This document shows, in pieces, positions 17,519 to 25,505 of a DNA stretch of 64,000 bases (position 1 is the stretch's first letter; every line of letters starts with the position of its first letter). Source of the DNA: DASQZT01 sp963728965 (GTDB lineage: Bacteria; Acidobacteriota; Terriglobia; Bryobacterales; Bryobacteraceae); the NCBI GenBank assembly GCA_963728965.1, contig CAVSMH010000008.1, positions 868,001-932,000 of the forward strand, written 5' to 3'. The position numbers and the translations under genes are program-made. Below the pieces are notes generated by a model, which had not been told where the DNA came from, did no database searches, and was given only the letters and a program-made list of their open reading frames with translations.

Positions 17519-18658
17519 TTACAGGAGCATGGTCTCGATGCGGTGCGCGTGGACCATTTCTTCGCAGGGAGACCAGGCGAACACCGTGAAGCCGCCGTCC
17601 TGCGAAGCCACCATGGCAATGGCATCGCGCTGGTCGTGGGCGAACTGGGCGGCGGACAGGTGCCGCGTGCCGCCGAGCTGCGACGGCTCGATCACCGATG
17701 CGGAAGTGCCTTCGATCGGCTCCGTCACAATCAGGCGGCTCACCTGTTCCCTTAGCGGCCGGCGCACGATCTTCGTGCCGAAGGCCAGCAGTTCGTAGCG
17801 GTCTGTAATGACGGTGGCGCCGTCCACCGCGGTAAGGCCCGCGATGCCTTCCACGGCCCGGCGGAGCGCATCCCGCCATCGCTCGCGGGGGCCGTCGGCG
17901 CCCTGGTTCGTCATCAGGTCGGCGAGCAGCGAAAACGGCGGCGCCACGGAATACAGCATGGGTTGGAGCATGGATTCCTGCCACCCGATGGAGTTGGCCG
18001 GAACCACCAGCAGCGATCCGCCACGCCCGTGGGCCCGCATCGATACCGCCAGCTGGATCAGCACACTCACGGCATCGTCCGGGTTGAATCGAGACTCGAG
18101 CCCCAGCAGCGAGATCAACAGCGCTGGGCAGTCCGGAACGGTGGCGGCGCGCTGGTCGATCACCTTGACCTGGTCCCCTTCGAGCACCGCGACGTTGACG
18201 AACTTGCCCGACCCTTCCCCCCGGCTGTGTTTGATCACGAGCAGGCCCGGGGTAATAGTTTCCAGCACGAAGCTGAAGGCGGGCAGATCGCGGGTGGCGC
18301 CCCACACCTGGAGCTCGTCGCCCTCGGGCCACACGCCAAGGTGGATGCCGGGGCGCTCTACGGCCGGCGCGATGCGGGTGAGCGAATTCGGCAGCAGAGG
18401 CAAGGGACGCTCGAAGCGCATGGAACGGGCCACCTGCTCGGGCGCTACGAAGGCCAGCGAAATGCGGGGCGTGTACCCTTCTTCGTGGCGCAAGCTCGCC
18501 CAGAACGCGGCATCGATGACCGACTCGATCACGATGCGATCCGGAGCGGCGGCAAGCCCGCTCTCGCCCCTTTCCCGCGCGGCGGCGACGTGCGTCGCGA
18601 AGTGCGGGTGGATCATCGTAGCCGCCGCTATCGCAGCTGGATAGGCCGGTTGGGTCAA
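17519..18658 (-). CDS. DACNV-type protein: diadenylate-cyclase-like domain with sensor N-terminal half
   Basis: About 379 residues from a TTG at 18656-18658; other starts are ATG 18616 and ATG 18736, and none has a strong ribosome site. The region TQPAYPAAIAAATMIHPHF resembles the beginning of DACNV proteins, which favours a start before it. The C-terminal part has the diadenylate cyclase landmarks DGA (VDGATVITDRYELLAFGTKI) and GTRH (GGTRHLSAAQFAHDQRDAIAM...GGFTVFAW), where the usual RHR is RHL. Such proteins were proposed by comparative genomics as nucleotide-linked signalling proteins; catalytic c-di-AMP production is not assured given the changed motif. It ends three bases from the convergent LOV kinase gene. 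Confidence 0.72.
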   Translation of the reverse strand: MTQPAYPAAIAAATMIHPHFATHVAAARERGESGLAAAPDRIVIESVIDAAFWASLRHEEGYTPRISLAFVAPEQVARSMRFERPLPLLPNSLTRIAPAVERPGIHLGVWPEGDELQVWGATRDLPAFSFVLETITPGLLVIKHSRGEGSGKFVNVAVLEGDQVKVIDQRAATVPDCPALLISLLGLESRFNPDDAVSVLIQLAVSMRAHGRGGSLLVVPANSIGWQESMLQPMLYSVAPPFSLLADLMTNQGADGPRERWRDALRRAVEGIAGLTAVDGATVITDRYELLAFGTKIVRRPLREQVSRLIVTEPIEGTSASVIEPSQLGGTRHLSAAQFAHDQRDAIAMVASQDGGFTVFAWSPCEEMVHAHRIETMLL

Positions 18659-18711
18659 GGGGTATTTTATCCCGCGCGGGCGCCCTGGCGGCGGCGCCTT
18701 GGTGGATCCGG

Positions 18712-19770
18712 CTAGTGCGACTCTTCGGCGGCCCAATACCCCGGCCTCGCGCGGATGTGAAACTCACCCGGGCGGGCGAGCCGCACCTCCAGGCTATGGT
18801 ATCCCGCCCTGGATGCGGAAGGCGCGAAGCTCAGCAAATACTGAGCATGTAGCTCGGTTCCCAATCTCTGAATCGCGGCCTCCAGCGCCCTCTGCCGGGT
18901 GAAGGAAAAGGTCGCGCCCCCGGTGCTTTTGGTCAGCACCTCCGTGGTGACGGCATCGTGCAGCCGCGAGAGTTCACCCAGTGCTGCGAGCAGATCGACG
19001 CGCTCTTCGGGAGGAGGAATTTTGGGATTGTACTTGTTGGGCGGCTGGCCGTCATGAGTGTGCATCTCGTCGTTCGGCGCCTTGGGACGTGACTGCCGCG
19101 GCGGTTGGCTGACTGGAGCCTTCGACGTGAAGGCCGTCTTGAATGCCGAATAGGTTGCCGCGTAGACCGTGACGCCCGCGGATTGGACGCCAATTGTCGC
19201 CGCCTCGACAGCGGTTTCACTGCCCCGGTCGCGCGCTTCGGAAATGAGCAGCAGGACCCGCCGCGAGGTCGGCTTGACGCGCAGATGTTCGACCGCCGAA
19301 CTCACCGCATCGAGCATGCGTGCTTTCTTCTCTCCACCCGGACGGCGCGTGGGACGAAGCCGGCGGAAAGCGCGGTCGATCGCGTCCTGATCGCTGGTGC
19401 AATCCTGCAACCACGTGATCCGATCATCGAAGGTCATGACGCCCGCGCAGCCGCGTTCGCCCGTGACCAGCGGCTGGATCATCGAAGCGATCCGGCGGGT
19501 TTTCTCGACCACGGCCGCCGAGATCCCCGAAGACTGTACCGCGATAACGAGGGCGATGGGCGCCACACCTGTGTCAATCGTGTCTACAATCGCCTGCTGC
19601 GGCCTCCCGTCGTCGAAGACCAGAAAATCGGGGGATTCCAGGCCCGCGACGAAGCGGTCTTTCACATCGGTAACGGTGACAGGCACGAGCACCAGGCGTG
19701 AGCGTATATCGAAATGCGACTCCTGGGACGCGAGCGACGCCGCGCACGCGAGCAGTATTGCGCCTCTCAT
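18712..19770 (-). CDS. secreted VWFA-domain protein (acidobacterial VWFA-related family)
   Basis: From the ATG at 19768-19770 the product is 352 residues with a signal peptide (MRGAILLACAASLASQ); the open frame continues upstream but that part is basic and unlike a leader. The N-terminal part FDIRSRLVLVPVTVTDVKDRFVAGL and FLVFDDGRPQQ is typical of this family, followed by a von Willebrand A fold (ALVIAVQSSG replaces the classical DxSxS, so the metal site is incomplete) and a C-terminal beta-domain (YLLSFAPS...YHSLEVRL). Function is unknown; an adhesion or protein-interaction role on the cell surface is usual for VWA proteins. Confidence 0.82.
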   Translation of the reverse strand: MRGAILLACAASLASQESHFDIRSRLVLVPVTVTDVKDRFVAGLESPDFLVFDDGRPQQAIVDTIDTGVAPIALVIAVQSSGISAAVVEKTRRIASMIQPLVTGERGCAGVMTFDDRITWLQDCTSDQDAIDRAFRRLRPTRRPGGEKKARMLDAVSSAVEHLRVKPTSRRVLLLISEARDRGSETAVEAATIGVQSAGVTVYAATYSAFKTAFTSKAPVSQPPRQSRPKAPNDEMHTHDGQPPNKYNPKIPPPEERVDLLAALGELSRLHDAVTTEVLTKSTGGATFSFTRQRALEAAIQRLGTELHAQYLLSFAPSASRAGYHSLEVRLARPGEFHIRARPGYWAAEESH

Positions 19771-20084
19771 GGATAGGGAGTCCCTGCACGTGAGGGGCCA
19801 ACGGCAGCCGAGTGGACAGCATTGGTCGCGCCGCCCGGATCCGCCGCCTGAATCCTTTCTCCGAAAGATCTTCCGTTGCCGGCTATTTACAGAATGTCCT
19901 CTTGGGCGATTCGACTTACTCCCCATTGTGCTTCGCAGCACACGGATAGTAGTGCATGCCAGCCCGTTTACAGAAGGTTTACAGACCAGTCACTTATCGC
20001 GCTAAGTGAAGCCCCAAACTAACCAGTGGCGATACCCCGATCGAGGCAACGTCGCAACCCAAACGAATTCGAGGTGATAACAAC
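19771..20084. other. intergenic region with short direct repeats and an inverted repeat
   Basis: No gene is seen in these 314 bases between divergent genes. The octamer TTTACAGA occurs three times (near 19884, 19969 and 19977), the last two almost in tandem. CACTTA at 19991-19996 and TAAGTG at 20003-20008 form a perfect inverted repeat with a 6-base loop, about 80 bases before the ATG at 20085. AT content is higher than around it. Both suggest a regulated promoter region for the Asn/Gly-rich protein. Confidence 0.4.
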
Positions 20085-20657
20085 ATGAGAAGATTGCTGA
20101 CAATTAGTAGTTTCGCTGTTGTATTGGTAGTAGCCGCAATAGCGGACGACGGTGGACGCAGCCATAACAATGGCGATAACAACAATAATCACGGTGGTGC
20201 TCAGTTCCAGTCAGGCATGGTGGGGTCCGTTCCAGGTGCAACTATCGGCGGAGTCCAAAGCGGGGGCCTGCCCTGGGTAGTCAAAGATGGTGAAGCGTCG
20301 TTATCGGGTAGTGGGCAATTACAGGTGCAAGTGAGTGGTCTGCTTATCGCCAACGAGCCCGGCGTTCCAGTCGGCGTTATCGGGACCGTCGACCCGGTCC
20401 AGATGGTCGCCGTCAGTGTCGTGTGTGGAGGCAGCGGCGGTTCGGTCGTAGCGAGCACTGATGGAGTAACACTCAGCAGCAGGGGCGATGCCGAGATCGA
20501 CGCGCAGATCACGCTGCCGGCGACATGCATGGCTCCCGTGGTGCTGGTGCGAATCTTCAACCCCATCGGATCGCAGGTCGGCCCGTTCATCGCTGTAAAC
20601 GGTATCAACGGCACTTCCGCCGGCCAGCAGAATGGCCATCATAACGGAGGGAACTAA
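20085..20657 (+). CDS. secreted Asn/Gly-rich protein of unknown function
   Basis: The 190-residue product starts at ATG 20085 with GAGGTGA upstream, has a signal peptide (MRRLLTISSFAVVLVVAAIA), an Asn/His/Gly-rich segment at about 25-40 (SHNNGDNNNNHGG), a middle of beta-rich sequence with a single CysX..Cys pair possibility (VSVVCGGSGG and LPATCMAPVV) and a second Gly/Asn/His-rich tail ending NGHHNGGN. The middle resembles small extracellular beta-sandwich domains but no family is recognised. His/Asn tails at both ends may bind metal or surface polymers; this is inference. Confidence 0.7.
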   Translation: MRRLLTISSFAVVLVVAAIADDGGRSHNNGDNNNNHGGAQFQSGMVGSVPGATIGGVQSGGLPWVVKDGEASLSGSGQLQVQVSGLLIANEPGVPVGVIGTVDPVQMVAVSVVCGGSGGSVVASTDGVTLSSRGDAEIDAQITLPATCMAPVVLVRIFNPIGSQVGPFIAVNGINGTSAGQQNGHHNGGN

Positions 20658-20724
20658 GCAAGCGCGCCGGAATCCCACGCGAGCCTGACCGCAGCGGAGT
20701 TCCATCGATGCGGACCCTCGCGGA

Positions 20725-23700
20725 TCAGAACAGGTACTTGAGGGCGAACTGGATCAGGCGCGGCGCCACCGAGGGCTGGGTGATCACGCCGAAACTTGCC
20801 GTACCAAGCGTGGTGCCGGGATTCGCGAACTGGGGGTGGTTCAGCGCGTTGTAGAACTCCATGCGGAAGGCCAGTACCGCGTCCTCGCGGATCCCGCCCA
20901 CCCGGGTGGTCTTGCCGAGAGAGAAGTCCGTGTTGAACTGGTCGGGACCGGTCATGATGCTCTGCCCGGCAGTGCCGTAGGCCGTTGCGCCGTCCGAGCC
21001 GATGGCCACGGGCGCACAGATCGCCGAGGAGTCGATCCAGCGATCGAGGCGGGAATCAATGCTGCCGGGCGTCACTAGGGCGGCGTGCGAAGCGGTGGGA
21101 CACAGCGTCACGGTGGATGGCGCGGCGTGGCCGTAGACGCCGCCGCCGTTGGGATCGCTGAGCGTCATTGGAAGCCCGCTCTGTACGATGAGGATCCCGG
21201 CCAGTGTCCAGCCTTTGAGCAGGGTGGCGGCCTGCCCCCGGCCGCTCAGCGGCGGTAACTCGTAGTCGAAGTTGGTAGTGAAACGGTGGGTTCGATCGAA
21301 GCCGGCCCGCGCCCAGTCGAGCGAGCGATTGTTCAGGTCGTTGTAACTCGACGAATCGCTCATCGCGCGTGAAAAGGTGTAGGCCGCCTGCAATCCCAGT
21401 CCGCGCCAGCCGCGCAATCGCAGAGTCGCTTGCAGGCTGTGATAGGAGGATGCGCCGGTGAACTCGCTCGCCGCCAACGCGGTGGGCGTTTCGCCGAGAA
21501 CCGGCACGCGTGCGCGGGCGTTCGCCGCCGTGTTGGTGCTGATGCAATCGGTGGCGACGCCCGTATAGCCGCAGTTGACCGGGCTTGCGCCGCTGGCCGT
21601 CAACGGCTGGTTCAGACCGTGTGAGATCAACAGGTGGGCGCCGCGCGATCCGACGTACCCCGTATCCACCGAAAGCGCCTGCGAAAGGCGCACCTGCGTG
21701 CTGAAGTTCCACTGCTGAAGCCGCGGCACGATGTACTCGGGGCCGGCAACACGATCGGAAAGCTGTGAAGTGGGCGTCCGCGGGACGTAGCCGAGGGTGA
21801 CTTCCGGAAACGGCTTGCCGAGATTGGACATGTTGTTGCTCGCATCCGAATTCGTGAACCCCTGAGCGAACGGCGGTGCCGTGAACATCGGCGTGCCCGA
21901 TGCGTTCCCGCTGTAGACCGCGGATTGATAGAACCAGCCGTAGCCTCCGCGTACGCCGAGCCAACCCCGGGCACCGAAGGGATGCGCCGCAAATCCGAAG
22001 CGGGGCGCGAACGAATCGTGCGGCGTCCCGTTGGCGTAGAAACTGTTGGTGGACCGGATCAGCACATCGCTAGGAGGTGCGCCGAACGGTTGCCCGGTGT
22101 AAGGGTTGATCCGTTTGGCATCGTAGTTCGCCGCGACGGTGTTGCCCATCAGCGTGCCCGAAATGGGCGGTATCGACGCCTTTTGCAGCAGCGAGGGCCA
22201 GGCGTTGCCGATCGTGCCCGTGGTATCGCGCGCCGGCCCTATGGATTCCCAGCGAAGGCCCAGGTTGATTGTGAGCTGCGCATTCACCTTGACATCGTCC
22301 TGCACAAACCCCGCACCGTAGTAGCTGCGGTAGTGGTATTCCACCTCTCCCTCCGGTCCGGTTCCTTCATTCGCCTGAATGGCTTGGATGTTGCTGCGGC
22401 CGGACGGGCTGAGATTTTGGGAAGCGGCGAGCCCCAGCAGGAAGTCGCTGAAGGTCTGGAAGCTGAGCTTGCCTCGCGCATTGCCGGTGTCGCCGCGCCA
22501 GCTGTATTGCGTGAACAAAAACGTACCGGCGCGGATGGAGTGCCTGCCGCGAACCCAGGAAAGGTTGTCCGCCCAGGAGTAGTATTCGTTCTCCGAGAGG
22601 AAGTCGTTGCCGACGTTGCCGAAGAGTCGGAAGTTGCCCAACGGGCCGACGATGTTCATCTCCGGCGGACGGTCGAACAACGGGTCGGCCGGCGCCATGC
22701 CAAGTGAGGTTGCGGTAGGGGCATCCACCGCCTGCGCGTCCTGGCGGGCGTGAGTGAAGCTCATGCGCGCTTCGTTCACCACGTTGCGGCTCACGACCGA
22801 GGTGAGATTCACGCTGCCCACGATGTCCCGTGCCTGGAGCGCTTGCGGCGTGCCCTGCCCGGGCAGGATGGGGTTGCCGGGATAGCCGGAGGGCGATGAG
22901 AATGAGCGGTACTGGTCGATGGTTGCGAAATAGCTGCGTCCGGCGAGCGTGTGTTTGGGCGAGATCAGATAGTCGCCATTCATCAGGTACTGGTTTTCCC
23001 GATACGTGGACGGCAGGCTGTATGACGAGAAACCGAGCCCGGCGTTGCTGCCGCTGGCGAGAATGGTTTGCGGGACCGGAATGAGGTAGCCGCCGTCGGG
23101 CCGCTTCATCTGCAGCAGGTGCAGGGCCACGGGATGAATTGGGGCCGTCGTGGCGGTCGTCTGGTTGTTGCAATCGAGTTGCTTTCCCCCGGCGTACGTC
23201 CGGTATCGGGAATCGGACGGGTGGTTGCCCGGGCAGAACTGCGCGGCCAGCGCGGAAGCGGACCGGTCACCGGTAAGCGGCGGCAGGATCGAGTTGGACG
23301 TGGAGGTGGTGTCCAGCCCGTTCACCTGGCGGGTGGCCTGAAGCGACGTGAAGAAGAACAGCTTCTTCGCTTTCACCGGCCCGCCCAACGCCCCGCCGAA
23401 CTGATTCTGCTTCAGATTCGGCTTCGCCTGGCCGGTAGCGTTGCGAAAGAATGCGTTCGCGTTCAAGATGTCATTGCGCACGAACTCCCACACGTCCCCG
23501 TGGAAATTGCGCTCGCCGCTCTTGGTGATGAGCGCGGTGGTGGGGACCTGCGCACCGTAAACGGCGTCGTACTGCGAGGTCTGAATCTTGAGCTCGGAGA
23601 TGGTGTCCGGATTGGGAACCGCGCTTGGAGCATAGGCACCATCGAGCGTGTACGTGCCGCCCGATGTATTACCGTTCACGTTGACGCTGCGCGTTCCGCG

Positions 23701-24216
23701 GCCTAGCGTGCCGGCGTTGTTGACGTCGGCGGCGGATCCGGACGACATCGAAAGCACCTGGGTGAAGTTGCGCGTGGTCAGCGGCACTGCAGTGATGGTC
23801 TTCGCATCCACCACCGTGCTGGTGGAGGACGTGGTGGACGTAATCCGGCAGCGGCACCCGACTGTTTCCGTTGGCTCGCCTGGTTCGAGCGACGCGTCTA
23901 GCGTGGGGGCCTCGGAGAGGTTCACCACCACCGCGGGCAGATGCGACGTTTTGAATCCTGCGGATTCGAAGCGGACTTCATAGGCGCCCGGGGGAAGCAG
24001 CAGGAAGCGGTAGCTGCCGTCCGGATCGGTGGTCGCGGCGAGCGACTGGCCGGTGGCGGGATTGCTCAGCGTGACGGCGGCGTTCACGATGGCCGCGCCG
24101 TGAACGTCGCGGACGGTACCCGCCAGCGCGCCGGAAGTAGCCGACTGGCCAGAAACCGTGTAAAAAGGTCCTGATATCGGAATCAGCAGCAGAGCGAGCC
24201 TGAGCGAGCGGTTCAT
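20725..24216 (-). CDS. Oar-like TonB-dependent outer-membrane receptor with carboxypeptidase-regulatory domain
   Basis: The 1163-residue product has a signal peptide (MNRSLRLALLLIPISGPFYTVSG), a carboxypeptidase-regulatory domain at about 28-110 (GTVRDVHGAAIVNAAVTLSNP, DGSYRFLLLPPGAYEVRF), a plug-like domain (QVLSMSSGSAADVNNAGT, ELKIQTSQYDAVYG) and a long beta-barrel that ends in an aromatic residue (LKYLF). This is the size and order of the large acidobacterial Oar/SusC-like receptors, which import or bind large substrates; the substrate is unknown. GAGGGGAAG stands before the ATG. The cysteine-rich spot CRCRITS after the first domain is unusual. Confidence 0.9.
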   Translation of the reverse strand: MNRSLRLALLLIPISGPFYTVSGQSATSGALAGTVRDVHGAAIVNAAVTLSNPATGQSLAATTDPDGSYRFLLLPPGAYEVRFESAGFKTSHLPAVVVNLSEAPTLDASLEPGEPTETVGCRCRITSTTSSTSTVVDAKTITAVPLTTRNFTQVLSMSSGSAADVNNAGTLGRGTRSVNVNGNTSGGTYTLDGAYAPSAVPNPDTISELKIQTSQYDAVYGAQVPTTALITKSGERNFHGDVWEFVRNDILNANAFFRNATGQAKPNLKQNQFGGALGGPVKAKKLFFFTSLQATRQVNGLDTTSTSNSILPPLTGDRSASALAAQFCPGNHPSDSRYRTYAGGKQLDCNNQTTATTAPIHPVALHLLQMKRPDGGYLIPVPQTILASGSNAGLGFSSYSLPSTYRENQYLMNGDYLISPKHTLAGRSYFATIDQYRSFSSPSGYPGNPILPGQGTPQALQARDIVGSVNLTSVVSRNVVNEARMSFTHARQDAQAVDAPTATSLGMAPADPLFDRPPEMNIVGPLGNFRLFGNVGNDFLSENEYYSWADNLSWVRGRHSIRAGTFLFTQYSWRGDTGNARGKLSFQTFSDFLLGLAASQNLSPSGRSNIQAIQANEGTGPEGEVEYHYRSYYGAGFVQDDVKVNAQLTINLGLRWESIGPARDTTGTIGNAWPSLLQKASIPPISGTLMGNTVAANYDAKRINPYTGQPFGAPPSDVLIRSTNSFYANGTPHDSFAPRFGFAAHPFGARGWLGVRGGYGWFYQSAVYSGNASGTPMFTAPPFAQGFTNSDASNNMSNLGKPFPEVTLGYVPRTPTSQLSDRVAGPEYIVPRLQQWNFSTQVRLSQALSVDTGYVGSRGAHLLISHGLNQPLTASGASPVNCGYTGVATDCISTNTAANARARVPVLGETPTALAASEFTGASSYHSLQATLRLRGWRGLGLQAAYTFSRAMSDSSSYNDLNNRSLDWARAGFDRTHRFTTNFDYELPPLSGRGQAATLLKGWTLAGILIVQSGLPMTLSDPNGGGVYGHAAPSTVTLCPTASHAALVTPGSIDSRLDRWIDSSAICAPVAIGSDGATAYGTAGQSIMTGPDQFNTDFSLGKTTRVGGIREDAVLAFRMEFYNALNHPQFANPGTTLGTASFGVITQPSVAPRLIQFALKYLF

Positions 24217-24537
24217 TTTTGGCTTCCCCTCAATGCACCATTTTTCTTACTGGGGTCGCTCCCTGACGGTCGCCGTTTGCTCACCGGCCGGGAACATCGC
24301 TGACATGCTAGACCGGGAACGCCTGTGAGGGTCCCAAGACGCTTATCGAAACGTCTGTTTTAGCACGGGCTTGCAGCACAATTCAAGCCCCCGCGATGAA
24401 CGAAGCACGCCCGGCGATGCAAAGAAGCACAACAAGCATACAGGCAACCCGGCACAGGTGGGATGCTCTCCGAAATCCCGTGCGGGTAGCGCACTGGTCC
24501 GCCTTCCGGCAGTACAATTCGATCAGCGGAGGTTCTT
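24217..24537. other. intergenic region between divergent genes, one stem-loop
   Basis: These 321 bases contain no convincing gene. GGGCTTG at 24367-24373 and CAAGCCC at 24384-24390 make a perfect 7-base stem with a 10-base loop, without a T run, so it is more likely a regulatory hairpin than a terminator. The right end carries GGAGG five bases before the ATG at 24538. No clear sigma-70 promoter pair is seen for either gene. Confidence 0.35.
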
Positions 24538-25026
24538 ATGGCGCTTTTGGAGAAACTGCGCGTATTCCTCGACGAGAACCACGCCGAATACACGCATACC
24601 GTTCATCCCCTGGCATACACAGCTCGCGAGGTCGCGTCGGCGGAGCACCTGCCCAATCGGGAGGTCGCCAAGACCGTTGTCGTTTTTGGAGATGAGGGCT
24701 ATCACATGATTGTGGTGCCCGCCAGCAAACTGGTGGACTTTCAGGAGGTCCGCCTCACCCTCGGATTCACTCACGCGCGGCTGGCCACCGAAGAGGAAGT
24801 GGGCCGGCTGTTCCCGGATTGCGAACTGGGTGCGATGCCGCCGTTCGGCCAACTCTACCGTATGAGCACGTACCTGGACAGCAGCCTCGCCGCCGAAGAG
24901 ACCATCGCCTTCAATGGCGGGACGCATCGCGACGTGGTACATATGCACACCGACGAGTATCGCGCGCTGGCTCATCCTGTGGTAGTTTCGCTGGCCCGTG
25001 AGGCCGCGATGCGCCACGGCTGGTGA
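24538..25026 (+). CDS. YbaK/ProX-type aminoacyl-tRNA deacylase domain protein
   Basis: The 162-residue single-domain product has the YbaK fold signature: an N-terminal helix ending in HTVHPLAYTAREVASAEHLPNREVAKTVVVF, where the Lys of AKT is the conserved active-site region, then YHMIVVPASKLVDF, LGAMPPFGQLY and IAFNGGTHRDVVHM. The family hydrolyses mischarged tRNA, mainly Cys- or Ala-tRNAPro. GGAGG lies five bases before the ATG. It overlaps a second YbaK-like gene by one base (TGATG), so two deacylases are made together. A prolyl-tRNA synthetase of the type lacking the editing insert is encoded 8 kb away. Confidence 0.88.
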   Translation: MALLEKLRVFLDENHAEYTHTVHPLAYTAREVASAEHLPNREVAKTVVVFGDEGYHMIVVPASKLVDFQEVRLTLGFTHARLATEEEVGRLFPDCELGAMPPFGQLYRMSTYLDSSLAAEETIAFNGGTHRDVVHMHTDEYRALAHPVVVSLAREAAMRHGW

Positions 25027-25505
25027 TGGCCGGCCGCACCCGGACCAACGCCTTGCGACTGATGGAACAGGCAGGCGTCCGCTGCGAATTGCGGGAGTAC
25101 GCCGTAGATCACAACGACCTGAGCGCGCCGCATGTGGCTGAGGTGATTCGTATGCCTGCCGGGCAGGTCTTCAAGACGCTCGTCGCGCGCGGCGACCGCA
25201 ACGGTGTGCTGCTGGCGTGTATTCCCGGGAACTCCGAGCTCGATCTGAAAGCGCTGGCTTCCGTTAGCGGCAACAAAAAGGTAGAACTCGTTCCGGTGAA
25301 AGAGGTACTGACGCTGACCGGCTATATTCGCGGCGGTGTTTCGCCGGTCGGGACCAAGAAGCCTTACCCGCTGTTTCTCGACGAAACCGCCGATTTGTGG
25401 GACGTCATCGCGGTGAGTGCCGGCGTCCGCGGCTGCCAGATGCTGATTGCGCCGGACGACCTGTCGCGAGTGGTGGACGTCCGGCGCTGTGCGATCGCGA
25501 AATAA
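25026..25505 (+). CDS. ybaK: Cys-tRNA(Pro)/Cys-tRNA(Cys) deacylase YbaK/EbsC family
   Basis: The 159-residue product from ATG 25026 matches YbaK/EbsC over its whole length: TNALRLMEQAGVRCELREY, LSAPHVAEVIRMPAGQVFKTLVARGDRNG with the conserved KT, LDLKALASVSGNKKVELVPVKEV, TGYIRGGVSPVGTKKPYP and the FLDETA segment. It removes cysteine wrongly attached to tRNAPro. The G-x-S-P-x-G motif is intact. The start overlaps the preceding stop codon by one base, so translation is coupled. It ends exactly before the stop of the convergent Oar-like gene. Confidence 0.9.
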   Translation: MAGRTRTNALRLMEQAGVRCELREYAVDHNDLSAPHVAEVIRMPAGQVFKTLVARGDRNGVLLACIPGNSELDLKALASVSGNKKVELVPVKEVLTLTGYIRGGVSPVGTKKPYPLFLDETADLWDVIAVSAGVRGCQMLIAPDDLSRVVDVRRCAIAK

